Source of the DNA: Aaosphaeria pasadenensis
Taxonomy: Eukaryota > Ascomycota > Dothideomycetes > Pleosporales
Reading direction: 5' to 3'
NCBI GenBank assembly: GCA_022813625.1
Contig: JAKLMB010000035.1
Span: 186,001-250,000 of the forward strand
DNA length: 64,000 bases
Numbering within the stretch: the stretch's first letter is position 1; the number at the start of each line of letters is the position of its first letter. The notes under the pieces are model-generated. The model was not told the origin of the DNA. It worked only from the letters and a program-made list of their open reading frames with translations, and searched no databases. The translations under genes were made by a program, and so were the position numbers. Of this stretch, positions 1-11,440 are shown one piece after another.

Positions 1-234
1 GTAGATAGAAACATTTACAAGGAGAATATGGAGACGAGAGGAGATAGAGTCTCACCTTGCGACTAGGGATAGTGGGGACTGATGCGGTGATCCCTGTGGC
101 TGCGGTATCAGGCGCATGCGACGTTGACCATGCGCTTCATCGGGAATTTTAAAGGGGAAGGTCAGGGATTGGCCTCGTGCATGTTGAGATGGAACCAATA
201 GAGCGAGGATGGGCAAGAGAACGGGGATGTGCAT
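1..234 (-). CDS. Secreted protein, first exon only (cut by left edge)
   Basis: The ATG at 234 on the minus strand opens a signal-peptide-like start: a short polar N-terminus, the hydrophobic run IPVLLPILALLV, then a small-residue cleavage region before an Arg/Gln-rich stretch. The frame stays open to 56, where the reverse strand reads GCAAG|GTGAG, a good fungal 5' splice site. The rest of the gene would lie beyond position 1. The mature part seen (about 35 residues) has no recognisable domain, so the function is unknown. It could also be a chance ORF; the combination of signal peptide and donor site is the only support. Confidence 0.4.
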
Positions 235-1217
235 CCTCGTGAGGTTCCAACTCAAGTTGTGCAGGCAGCGCGTGGATGGTGTATCCTCTGGGATAATGCT
301 GCTTGCGAGGCCACGTTCTCAAGTGGATGTGTTCGCTTAATGGGATGCAACGATGGCCGAGGCGTGCGGTTGTAAGATGGCGTGGATAGTAATTATAGGT
401 CCATAGTGGAAGTATAAAATACTAGATGAAGGTGTGTATGACGTTGAAGAAGAGGTTGATTGTTGAAGGTTGATGATAGGTTGGAGGTTGGAAGGAGTGG
501 CAGATACCAAATTGGCTTAGGGGCAGCTGAGCGACGACGGATTGTCCCTAGATCCCGATGTCTCGCACCCCAGGCACCTCTAGGATACCCACCCATCGAT
601 GCGATTCAGCTGTGGGATTCGTACAAATTCAAGCGCCCGCTTGTGTTCGCCCATCACCAGCGCATCCACATTGTGTAGCCGCCTCGACGGCCCAAGATCG
701 ATTGCTGTCGACTGGATGCTTTCGCTTGGCAATTGAAGGATTGGCAAGGAGAAGGCATCCTGAAACAAACCCAAGAAATGTTTCCAGCGTGTAATCGTGT
801 CTCAACCCGCCGCATGAGGCAAAGCGTGCTGAGTGTACCTGCCAACACCATCAGGCAAAATTAGAGATTGCGCTCACAAAGGGGAACATGTCTTTAGGTA
901 GCTCGAGCTGCAGAACGATAATTGAGTGCGGTGCATCGTTCTGCGGCAGCCCGGAGCAGCTGATGAGGCATATATCGGCCTCGGAATCGGAAGGTGGTAG
1001 ACGATTTCACCCAGATTGTGTCACCGGGACAAACGAGTGAGGTTGCTTATGACGAACTTTGTAGATCGTCAACATCAGACGCCGGCATAGTTCGGCACAT
1101 GGGCGCTTAACTTGCATATAGTGTGTAGGGCTGAGGGAACACTCGTGTTTGCGAATGGAGGTATATTGTCCTCACTTCATTAATTATGACGACCATATCA
1201 TTAGTTGACGCGATAAT
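235..1217. other. Intergenic, no gene recognised
   Basis: Several short overlapping ORFs occur on both strands (about 390-850), but none has a recognisable motif, a convincing start or splice signals. The left part would be the promoter of the secreted-protein exon that starts at 234. The right part is the 3' flank of the zinc-cluster gene. Confidence 0.5.
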
Positions 1218-2977
1218 TCACGCGATTAATAAATCGAACCCGAGTTGTTGAACCTCGTCCATCCAACAGCTCTCTACACCGCCTTTGGTTCGATCCCTAC
1301 AATCCCAGATCGTTTCCAGGATTTTTCTCACTGACGGGATGTAACCCCAATACATGACGCTGTAGAAATTATCGAGGATGTCCAACACCCATGTTCTCTG
1401 TGTTTGTGTCTCCAACTCCGCACCGGCTAGGAAGAGCGGCCAACTTATTGACTTGAACACACTGTCGCCCGGTTGCAGATGCGATATGTGGTAGATAATG
1501 TCATTGGCCAGGTCAGGCAAATTCACTATGGCTTCACCGCCCGCCGGGTTGATGAGCGGGTTGCTGTAGGGTAATGTACGGGCGAGGTAGATGCACACTG
1601 CAGACCGATGCGCTGATGCTATGCGCGCCCTTTTCTCGGGTTCCTCGAAGGGCGACACGGGCAGGTAATCGTGCGTCCATTGTACAGGATCGAATGCCAA
1701 TGCTGCCTCAAGTAGCTCCTTGACTCTGTTGTGCATCTCTGGGGTGACCGGCTCGATTGTCGACGTGCGCTTGTCGGGAAGCTCGAAGGACTGCAGCATG
1801 ATTCTCAGCAGCGGGGCTGGACACGAAAGGTAATTGTTTGTTTCGGCCCAGGATAAGATGTTCTCCAATGGTATTGTGTCAGGTATTAATTTAGGGGTGG
1901 TGGTATAATAAAACAGAGAGCCGAGAATATAAAAGCTAACATTATTAGTAGACTGCCGTTAAAGATGAGACTCGGGGCGAAGTGCAGTGCTTACACAAGA
2001 AAGTCAGATATTAGACATGTTCGTAGTCTACTCATCTCATTTGGGCGAAACGGTGGTGTTCCACACAATTCGATCAATCGTCTTGCTCCTTCCATGTGTA
2101 CTTTCCATTGGTCCTGTCCAGACTCAATGAGGGCATAATTGACGAAGAATAGAATCGTAGCGAGGAGAATGTCGACATTGGAATTGTTGACGTCTCCTAT
2201 TGATTGGGCGAGTAAGGCAAGTGCATTCGATTTCGCGACCAGCGCGTCTCGGTAAGATGATTTCAAAGGCCCACCAAAGGGGCTCACTGCTTTGTAGTAC
2301 GCTGCGAGACATAAGCTCTTCTGCCTATGATGATCTGTGAAGACGTCACTTGGCTCTCTGGTGATGTTGAACACGTGCAGAGCCCCATTAGCTAGCACGA
2401 TCTGAAGCAGTAATGGATACGCAGATGTTGCAGGAATTAGGTCCCGGAAAGGATTCTGGCCGGGACCATCATACACAACCATGTCTGCACATATCTGGGT
2501 CGCGAAGTGGTCCAGATAATATCGCGAGTGTGGATTGAGATCTTGCACAAGTGGATCTGCGAGAGCTCGTTGGACCCAGGTGATAGCACTATCGGGCCCG
2601 GTAATGGCGGTAGAGGAGGGTACAGCCTCGATATCCTTCTCATCATCTCCATCTACTTCGGTTACTCTGTCTGAATTGGGTATATCGGCGACATCAGTAG
2701 AAGATTTTGATGGAGCCTGCGGGCGCGGGGTTTTGAAAGTCCGAATTGCCGGGGGAGCGGTTACTGGTTTTGCGTTGAGTCGTTCCTCATAAGTCTTTCC
2801 CATCATCTTGCCCCGGCTGGCGACGCCTTGGTTCCACACGAATAGTTTGCCATATCCCGGACACTCGATACCCGCAGATAGACATTTTTGGCAAACTGGT
2901 AATGATCGATCGCACTTCCAGCGCCGCCGCCGACAGTTGTGGCAGGCCTTGGTGGGGAGGTTGAGATTGGCGGTCAT
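1218..2977 (-). CDS. Zn(II)2Cys6 transcription factor (Fungal_trans_2 type)
   Basis: Two exons, 2977-1995 and 1935-1218, joined by a 59 bp intron (donor GTAAGC, branch CTACTAAT, acceptor TTAG), give 566 residues. Near the N-terminus is a zinc binuclear cluster, ACHNCRRRRWKCDRSLPVC followed by QKCLSAGIEC, which holds the six cysteines that bind two zinc ions and contact CGG-type DNA. The rest has the helical layout of the fungal-specific regulator domain, including acidic and Pro-rich linkers around residues 60-130. The gene is divergent from the MFS transporter at 3828 across 850 bp, an arrangement common for a regulator and its target. Whether it also controls the PKS cluster further right is inference only. 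The target genes cannot be told from sequence. Confidence 0.9.
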
Positions 2978-3827
2978 GTGTGTTTATGTCAGCAAGAGAG
3001 GAGCATGCAGAAGATGAAGATGAGTTGCCAAAAGCAGCAGCTAGCTTGCTTGGGAGGAAAGATGGAGAAACGAATAGACAGCTACTGACGCGGAGTAGAT
3101 AAGCGGCATACGAGTAGTGGAACGGCCATGGAGCAAGAGAAAGGGATCTTTTCTGAAATACCTACAAAGAACCAACGCCAATGGGGCCCGTGGCTGCCGA
3201 ACCGGTTGATCAAAACGGGTTCGGTGGATCTGGGAATAGAGTACGGATGGCTAGAGGAGCCTTCGATGCAGTTCTTTGTTCACCGTTGCCCGAGTCCTGG
3301 GTGCCTGGCCAATGATTCAGATGGTTCAGGTGGGCTTGTTCGCCTGATTACTCCGGATTTCCGCGTTTAAGGTCGTTGTAGCCACCCGTTCGGTGCAATT
3401 CCATGTGGTAAGATGCCACTGATGGCATCTCCATCTCCAAAGCCCGCTTAACCCCTTTAGGCGGCCAAGATACATTCATTGCAGATTGGCTCCACCCTGT
3501 GACGACCTCTTCTCTCATACAACTTCGACATTCGCCGCATTCTCTGCATGTTCTGCTAGGTCGTCACGGCGTCGGTTAGCGAATGCTGCATTTATCAGCA
3601 GTGACTCGAACAAAATGCCATCCTTCTTCAAATCCTCCGTGTCTATCCAACACACTCAACTATATAGATCAAGAAAGCGACCGCCATATGGAGTCTTGAC
3701 TTTCGTCATACTACAAGTAAAATTCAGGACCTACCAAGACACACCTGCAAACAACTTCATTCCATCAATTGGATATACACTCGCCTACCTTGTATAAATT
3801 GAACTATCATACTTCATATCTATTTTC
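2978..3827. promoter_or_regulatory. Divergent promoter region between regulator and MFS transporter
   Basis: This 850 bp gap separates the start codons of a zinc-cluster regulator (minus) and a transporter (plus), so it must hold both promoters. Short ORFs here (for example 3128-3370 and 3486-3797) have no recognisable protein features. No operator could be identified by eye. Confidence 0.5.
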
Positions 3828-5496
3828 ATGGGTACAGACGAGGTTGAGAATGGCCCATCGCCTACTCCAGGATCGTACACCCCCGAAGAACTGGAACGCC
3901 TCGGCCGTGAACGTCCTCCCGCATTCAAGTCGATATGGCACGAACTAGGGTTCTGTTTTTCCCTTCTGGGGTCTATGTTCGTATCAGAGTACATGATCTC
4001 GGGTTTCAACGTCCTGCTTCCTCCCCTCGCTGAAGCTTTGGATATCCCCGAAAAGGCAGAAACATGGCCAGCCAGCGTCTTCTCCCTAGTGACCGGCGCC
4101 TTTCTACTCCCCTTCGGTCGCCTGGCGGATATATACGGTGGATACATCGTCTTCATATCTGGACTGGCTTGGTTCGTCATCTGGTCTCTCATCGGCGGAT
4201 TCAGTCAAAACTACATAATGCTCATCTTTTGTCGAGCACTTCAAGGATTCGGCCCAGCTGCGTTTCTACCTTCCGGGATTGGCTTGCTTGGGAGCATCGT
4301 AAGTGCCCCTTTTTTAATTGCGGATCGATCCGCCACTAACGGCTGTTGCAGTATCGTCCCGGACCACGTAAGAACTTCGTCTTCAGTCTCTACGGCGCAT
4401 TTGCTCCTGTGGGATTCTTCGCGGGTATCTTCTTCGCCGGCTTGACTGCCCAATTCCTGACATGGAACTGGTTCTTCTACATTGGAACCATCTTTCTGGC
4501 CATCGTCTCTGTCGTATCCTACTGGGCCATCCCCTGCGATGTGGGCGAGGATCATAAGGAAGAGGTCAAGATGGACTGGCTAGGCACTATTGTCATTGTC
4601 CCCGCGCTGATGCTCATCGTATACGGTCTGACCGATGGTTCCCATGCCCCGAACGGCTGGGCCACACCATATGTCTTGGTCACGTTCATCCTGGGCTGGA
4701 TCCTCATCGGCGTATTCGTCTACATCGAAGGCTGGGTCGCAGAGCAACCTCTCCTCCCCTTCGATCTCTTCCAAGTCAAAGGAATGGGCCCCTTGACCAT
4801 CGCCCTCTTCTTCGACTACGGCGTCTTCGGAATCTTCCTTTTCTACGCGAGCTTCTACATGGAAAACATCCTCGGCGCCTCTCCACTCCTCACAGCCGCA
4901 TGGTTCGCCCCAATGTGCGTCGGCGGCCTCATCCTCGCAACCATTGGCGGCTTGATCCTCCACTTGCTTCCCGGCACAATGTATGTCCCCAAATACACAC
5001 AGTACGAACAGAACAACATGACTAACCACCTCCCAGTCTTCTCCTCGTAAGCGGCACATGCTGGGTCATCGCGCCCCTCCTCTTCGCCGTGATGCCCACC
5101 TCCCCCAACTACTGGGCCTTCATCTTCCCCGCCATGATCTGTGCGACCGCCGGCATCGACATAATTTACAACGTAACCACCATCTTCATCACCACGTCTC
5201 TCCCCAAGCGTCGCCAGGGTCTCGCCGGCGCCCTCGTAAACACGCTTCTCTTCCTCGGCATCTCCTTCTTCCTCGGGTTCGCGGATCTCGCTGCCGCGCA
5301 GACGAAACACCTCGGCGCGAGGAAGAGCTACAAGGTCAACTTTTGGTTTGCGGTCGGGTTGTCGAGTGCGAGTTTGGTTATCCTGGCGTTGGGGGTTAGG
5401 TTGAGTAAGGCGGAGAGCGGGTTGACGGTGGATGAGAAGGCGGAGTTGGAGAGGGAGTTGACGAGAAGGGATACGAATCAGGAGCATCCAGCTTGA
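3828..5496 (+). CDS. MFS transporter, aminotriazole-resistance (DHA1/DHA2-like) type
   Basis: Three exons, 3828-4298, 4352-4980 and 5037-5496, with canonical introns (GTAAGT...GCAG and GTATGT...CCAG) give 519 residues. The N-terminal 40 residues are polar and cytoplasmic. They are followed by about 12-14 hydrophobic helices. The motif-A-like loop GRLADIYGG after helix 2 and the RALQGFGPAAFLPSG segment in helix 4 are typical of fungal drug:proton antiporters. The short acidic and basic C-tail ends in a charged Lys/Glu/Arg region. The protein should export a small molecule across the plasma membrane by proton antiport; the substrate is unknown. The divergent zinc-cluster gene suggests local regulation. 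It lies about 4 kb from the P450 of the PKS cluster, so a second exporter for that cluster is possible but unproven. Confidence 0.92.
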
Positions 5497-5951
5497 AGTG
5501 TGCAGGCTGCAATGTTGGGGTCATTGGGGAGGTGGTAGGGGGAAGGGGGAGGAATTAACGAAACGTAACGTAACGCTTTTAGATCGTACTGAGATACCCG
5601 GATTATACAGATAACATAGAGTTTGTACTAATGCATAATTACATTTACACATCACCTTTCACGTCTCTGCACGCACTTGTGAGAACCTGTTATGCTAATG
5701 ATGACCATGATTTAGACGCAACTGAGGATGGAGAAAGAGACTGAACACTAGGACACAAGCTGAGGTCGAATATACAAAGGGAGTATGTCAATCTATTAAT
5801 TTGCTGAGCTCAATATGTATGAGACTCGGGTATCTGGTATTACTGACTATACAACATTTGGAAGGATTTAACCCTCCTTCATCGCTGTCTTGCCAAAACG
5901 AAGGCAACTGCAGTGTACAATATAATATTTGCTCAACGAGCATCACAGCAA
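5497..5951. other. Intergenic, convergent 3' flanks
   Basis: 455 bp between the ends of the MFS gene (plus) and the HET gene (minus). It is AT-rich near 5600-5830 and holds no gene that can be supported. It probably carries both polyadenylation regions. Confidence 0.5.
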
Positions 5952-8513
5952 TCACACGATGTAAATGTCATCCAATCCCTCAAAATCTCCCTCACCTCCT
6001 TCTCCCTCTTCATCCTGTCCGACATCCATACTCCCCAACTCTACCCCCTCCATCAGCGGCGCATCTTCCTCGATCTTCCCCTCTTCCTCCGCTTCCTCCC
6101 TCCATCCCCCCCTTTCCCTCCTCCTCTCCCTCGTCATATTTCCCCAAACCCTCCCGTCCATAACATCATCCTCACAAAACGCCGGTCCAACGACCCTCAC
6201 CTCCCCCCTATCTCCGACTCCCCTCACTACAACCGGCCACCTGACCCCCGATATCAGCGCGACCCTGTCGCCCACCCTCACATCCCCCCTACACAACCCA
6301 AATGTCGAGCCCGTCCTGAACGGCCGCAGTCCGTGACGCACGAGCTTGTTGCACGACTCGACGTGAAGCGCGAAGATGTCGGCGGGTGAGGCGCGGTAGA
6401 AGACGACGGAGACCCAGCGTGTGAGGTATCGTTTCTTCTTGGACGTCATGGGGCCGATGAGCACGAGCAAAGAGGCGAGGAAGCGGGCGAGGAGGAGGAA
6501 GATGTGATATATCTTACGAGTGGTGGACGTGCGGTGCAGGAGGAAGTGGAAGCGGGAGTTGTGGGAGTCCTTGTCAGTCCAAAGGGTGAGGAGGGCGGAT
6601 GGGGAGTGCGAGAGGAGGTGTTGGCCGTAGAGGGTGTCGAGAGGGTCGATGGTTGGGTGTTTCCAGGCGCCGTGGAAGACGCTGAAGGTGTTGTTGTTTC
6701 GGAGGCGTTGTTTGGAGGTGATGTTACTTATGTGTTTCTCTGCTTCGGATTCGTGATACGTGTCTTGAGTTTCGAGGAGGGGGAATATCTCGGATACTGC
6801 GCCGGACAAGATGTGACCCTTTACGTGCATTGTTCCAGGTTGACGGTCGCTGATGTTGCAATATGGATGACCGAAGGTATTTTGGATCACCGCGCCATCG
6901 GAGAGCACGCATTGTAGCCATGAACCTTCTGTCACGTCTTCGGAGCAGGATGAGAAGTCGGGAACCCATGAAGGCCCCGTTGCAATCGAGTTGTGTGCCG
7001 CGAGCTCCAGGACCTGCATTCCGCCCGTTTCAGCCACGAGATGTGTCGCCAATTGCTGGTAGATTTCGAGCTGAGACAGCCTGTAGTTGATGGGCGGTGG
7101 CAGGGCGTGTGTAGAAACGTTGGAGAGAATGGTGTTGATACCGAAACTCATGTCCTTCGGGTTCGTGGCTTTCCGGTGGCGGAGATTCTTCGTCATCTGA
7201 CCTAGGATGTTGTCGGATTGGCCAAACGACCATTCTACACGAGTGGCTCTCGAGGGTGCTGATGGCGTTACAGGTTTTGGAGCCCGGCTGAGAAGCCACA
7301 TGTAAAACAAGCCTGTGAAGATCAAGAAATTGTACGCAAAGATACGAAGGGCGTGACTCTTTGTCGTATCGCCGAGTACCGACCTCTTGATCCATAATAC
7401 GATCACCCAGAAGATGTTCGCCAAGGTGTAGGACACGAACAACTCGATGCAAATCGTGATGGCACTGTATAAGAATGCGGTCAGTCGCAAAAACTTCCGG
7501 TAGCGCGTCATCATCTGCGCCCTCGCCGGTTCGCACAGAGCAGGCCGCTTTGAATCCCGACTTGTAACCGATCTGTACATATCTCTACTAATGACTATCT
7601 GTCCCCATGTTTGGAACAGCGTACTCGTTTTCTTTGCGTCCAGGGGAAACATGATAGCGTACGCCAGACGGTCCCAAGCAATAAAAGAGTTCCCACATAC
7701 AACAACCGGGTTGTTGGCGAGGATGATTTCTTGGAATGTCCAGATTCGATTCGCCCAGTCTCTATCTAAGAGATCATTGAGATCATCGAGAGTCGCGAAG
7801 CCTCTGGCATATGTAGAGTAAAACCGAGCGAGCCACCCTAAGTTCCAGGGCCAATGTAAAACTTTGAGGCGTTAGCAACATGTACCACCAGAAGTCCAAT
7901 TCCGAGAAAACCCACTGTTGCTATCGAGCGGCGAAAGCTGTGTCTTCCAAGTCCAGGAGTTCCTTGCAAGCCACCACCATGCAGCCGGAATAGCATGTAG
8001 TTTCGGAATTTCGCCCTCATCTGGATTTCCATTTTTGAAAAACAATTGCATCAACCCCGTTTTCGACAGAAAATCCATTGCTCTTTCGGTTGACTCATCT
8101 CCTTCCCCAAGCCAGATAAAAACCTTCTCCGCCCTTGAATAAACATCGCCCATAAGCCCGATCTGATGCGCCTTTTCGTCATCGTCCATCTGGTTAATAC
8201 ACAGCGCATCGATCCAAATGACGAACGACCCCATGCTTTTCCTCAGATGCCATAATGCCGAATGGCAATTCGCAGTAACCGGCACAACGACACCGTTGCA
8301 ATACACGTGATCGACTATCGGATTGGGTGCCCCCCAAACGTACGACAAGGCCGCGAAAGATGGTCGCTCGTCAAGATCCGCAACAAGCATGCTGCAGCGG
8401 ATGGGTCCGCCATTGAGCTCTGAAGTCGCCGGTTTTACCTCCAGAAAACGCAGGCATTTCGATTGTCGTGGAATAGGAAGTGTCCTGTAGAGGGCTTTCA
8501 AATTTTTTTCCAT
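5952..8513 (-). CDS. HET-domain protein with internal membrane helices
   Basis: Two exons, 8513-7916 and 7837-5952, joined by a 78 bp intron (GTGGGT donor, GCTAAC branch, CTTAG acceptor), give 827 residues. The HET domain (heterokaryon incompatibility, TIR-related fold) shows its three hallmark blocks: ALSYVWG at 55-61, WIDALCINQ at 100-108 followed by the Y-S-R-A-E-K-V-F-I-W-L-G-E segment, and IWTFQEIILANNPVVVCG in exon 2. Between the last block and the usual NPKDMSFGI segment lie two strong hydrophobic stretches, about residues 318-348 and 363-383; a third possible one is further down. The GPSWVPDFS motif typical of HET proteins follows. The C-terminus is acidic low complexity (Glu/Gly/Asp). 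Such proteins mediate non-self recognition and cell death in fungi; the partner is unknown. Confidence 0.9.
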
Positions 8514-8879
8514 TGCGATTTGGCGAATTCGAACATGCGTTCGCTTCGAGGTCGTTCCAGTGGACGCGTTCGGGATAATAAACGGCTGCTCAGCCCCATC
8601 CCTTGGTTAGGCAACCCCCCGTTTCAGCCCCATCTTCTCGTGTAATCTCGCGGTAGTGCAAGTTTATGACTGCGCCTACAATGGGATGAATTAAGGGCGT
8701 GAAGGATTTAATGTAGAGGACAGACAATTTGATGGCGGGTGCATTGCCAAAGGTCGTGGAAAATATGGTGTTGGCAGAAGTGTCTATATGTTGAATCGAC
8801 TGGCCAATGACAGGGGCAGCAGCCGATCGACAGATCTTTCTACATATAGAAATGCTGCAGAATTCTTGCGATAACACAA
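8514..8879. other. Intergenic, HET gene 5' flank
   Basis: 366 bp upstream of the HET gene. A 95-codon ORF on the minus strand (8590-8877) has no recognisable motif and is not called. The membrane-protein relic begins just to the right. Confidence 0.4.
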
Positions 8880-9455
8880 TTGCATAATAACCAATTCAGG
8901 ACACAGGCAATGATATACATATTTCGAGAAGCAAATAGAATGAACAACTACATTTGTGAGCGAAAAACGCTTGGAGTATCAGCCCCACGAGGCATCCAGC
9001 GCCTACTTTCTTTCGCGAGCCTACGAATAATCCATCACTCTAAAGTTCCGGTCTATTACACAGGTTCACATCTGCGAGCGTCTTTGTAGTCCAGATAGCT
9101 GCGTACGCACAGACGGGATCTTCCTGCAAGAGGGGCATTACACTTGCTTTAAGCGTTGGTTCTCTTTTGATCCTCGGTCTACTCCTAATAGGGTTTGTCT
9201 GCAAGTACAGAGCAAAGAATGTTGGGAATGGAGAAGACCCACCACGGTATCCCATGCCTCTGACAGGTACCAGCAGTGCAGCAATTAGCTCAAACTGTCA
9301 TATATTCCCGGGCGATGAAGATTGTGTCTTTCTATCTATGCGATGGGGGTATGGTAGAGGACTTCGAGAACGGGGATGGAGGACGCTTTACATTCACCAC
9401 CGCCGTTGACATACAGTACCCTCCGACAGTATATGGCAAAGTCCGAGTTGTATAG
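8880..9455 (+). pseudogene. Frameshifted relic of a large fungal membrane protein (DUF6536-like C-terminus)
   Basis: Three short plus-strand reading frames together resemble the C-terminal part of a family of big fungal multi-pass proteins of unknown function that I know as DUF6536-type. Frame one (8880 to about 9040) reads ERKTLGVSAPRGIQR, like the family's RKPLRVTSPRGxQR. Frame two (about 9044-9375) reads SGLLHRFTSASVFVVQ, then a transmembrane run SLLILGLLLIGFVC and GTSSAAISSNCHIFPGDEDC, like the family's GSCSAAISAACHPP. Frame three (9381-9455) reads GRFTFTTAVDIQYPPTVYG, like the family's C-end. Two frameshifts and a missing N-terminal half show a dead gene. The family assignment rests on memory of the motif order, not on a search. 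Confidence 0.55.
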
Positions 9456-9724
9456 TTACCCAACGGACAATGAATTCTGCTTCAGCACATACGCACACAT
9501 GGTAATGCATTGTGTCACGCAAATGCCATAGAAAAGATGATTCGTTAGATGCATCCTATGTGACAAATGTCATGTTCTGAATAAGGACAGAGTAGTTGCG
9601 ATTATAGGGCCTAAGTTTGTACTATAGTCGCCTTTTGGAGATGAGTCCTACGTATCTACAGCGAATTGTTCAAGGGCATGTTTGACGATTAGCGTCTACG
9701 CTCTAGCCCTACCTGCTGCTACTA

Positions 9725-11440
9725 TCAAAATTTCCTTTTTGTAACAACCAAGTTAGGCCCGTCATGATCAGAAACAATTCCATCGTACAATTGGAATTCT
9801 TCTGCTCTTGCCCGCGCCTTATCTTTTGCCTCAGGCGATCCACCCCCTAACCTCCCAGCCTCACCCGGGGCCTGTTCCAAGTCGAAGTGCCATAACGTCT
9901 TGGCCACCACAAGACTCGTCTCTAGGTATGCCATGCTTTTGCCCAGGCACGTGGCTTCGCCGATGCCAAAGGGAACAAAGGCGCGACGCAGAGTCTTGCT
10001 GTTGCCCTCATCGAGCCAGCGCTCTGGCTGGAAAGCGAAGGGGTCCGAGAAGTAGGCCTCATTGTGCATTATACAGTACGTATTGACGACCACCATGGTG
10101 CCTGGAGGAATGACATGACCGTCAACAATGAAGGGCTTGGTGGAAGAGTCACGGTTCAGCACAGTCTCCTCCTCACGCCAGGGCATCGCGGTTGTTGGTA
10201 CAGATATACGAAGGCTCTCATCAATGACGGCTCGGAGGTAGGTACAGCCAGCCAACAAAGGCCCGCTGCGAATGTCCTGGACATCAGTGAACGTGGTACG
10301 GATCTCGGAAATAAGCCGCCTGTACGCGGCAGGGTGGCGTGAGAGGTAGAAGAACACAGCCGTGAGTGTGCCCGAAGTCGTCATTCCGCCTGGAACAGTC
10401 GTATGTGAGAAGTTTTGCACATTTCGCTTTAGGAGAGTGGGGGCAGGGAAGAGTGAAAGACTGACCTGCAGGTACGAGAAAGGTAGCCTCACCCCAAAGC
10501 TCACGCGTCTCTGCTATAGAAAGGTTCTCACTATTCTTTCCGGCTTCGGTCGCCGCGATAGAATAGAAGTCATTTTTGGCATCTCGAGGCAGGGCGACGC
10601 GAGTATTGATGATGCGAGTGAGGAGCGACCGAAACGCGTCAAATTTGGCCTTGTTCCACCAAGTAATGAACTTATTCATGCCTATGCTAGAGAGGGTAGG
10701 CCATGCCACTTCCAGAGGCAAGTTTCATTAGTTTCTGGGTTGAAGATGGGATTCGGTGAGCAAACAATTACACACGCACCAAATACACTGGCCAACGCCA
10801 GCCTGCCCATCATGGCCCGCGGCAAGAACCGATTGTCGTCTTTTGTCTGCGTCTCGAGCTCGTGGCCAAAGGCCAACTGCCCGGACACGTCAGTTACGAG
10901 GCGCTCACAAAGGGGCGTCATGTTGACGGAAGCCCCAGTATCCGCAACAGCAAAGAGCTCTCGCAGGAAGATGCTGGTCTCGGCTTGGATCGTGGGCTCA
11001 AAAGTGTGCAGATTTCGCTCTGAGAGTAAGCGGGCGTACATATTACGCTTTTGTCGCCGGCGCTGCCGATCTATCGTGCTAAGCAGGTTCTCCTGGCCCT
11101 CGAGCGATGAATAGCGATAAGCCCTTCCCTTGATGGCGCGGGGATGCAAGTAGATGTCATGGAGTGCCGTTACAGTGTTGAATACAAGGCGATCTGGGCC
11201 CTGGCGGTACACGGATCCGTACTGTTGCAAATCGGAGAAGGTTTGTAGATGAAGCCGCCGCCGGACGGCGTGCCAACCGGCATAGGCATTGGTGAAGCGG
11301 GCAATAAATGGGCCTTTGAAATGTCTCAAAGGGTCAAAAAAGAGGTAGTACACTAGAACGGAGAGTGCCAGAGGAACTAACACAGTTGCGAAATAGATCC
11401 CCAAGGTCAAACTAGACAGCGACATGCTTACAGACGTCAA
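9725..11440 (-). CDS. Cytochrome P450 monooxygenase
   Basis: Three exons, 11440-10780, 10708-10466 and 10389-9725, all with phase-consistent canonical introns, give 522 residues. The N-terminus has a membrane anchor (about residues 10-32). Later come the oxygen-binding I-helix region PAGGMTTSGT, the K-helix ExxR as ESLR (E359-R362), the FQPERW block and the heme loop FGIGEATCLG with the thiolate Cys449. The usual Arg of FxxGxRxCxG is Ala447 here. The enzyme sits in the ER membrane and takes electrons from P450 reductase to oxidise a hydrophobic substrate. It lies in the PKS neighbourhood, so a tailoring oxidation of the polyketide is the likely role (inference). The helix-L insert EQAPGEAGRLGGGSPEAKDK is polar and unusual. 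The substrate is unknown. Confidence 0.93.

Noticed and set aside
1260..1320. GGTTCGATCCC-like stretch considered as the T-arm of a tRNA
   Set aside because: It lies within the coding sequence of the zinc-cluster regulator, and no cloverleaf partner arms are visible.
4580..5487. Long minus-strand ORFs opposite the first MFS gene
   Set aside because: They are antisense shadows of a well-supported transporter, with acidic or basic low-complexity content caused by its codon use.
5801..6389. Pro/Ser-rich plus-strand ORFs at 5801-6389
   Set aside because: They are antisense to the acidic Glu/Gly-rich tail of the HET protein.
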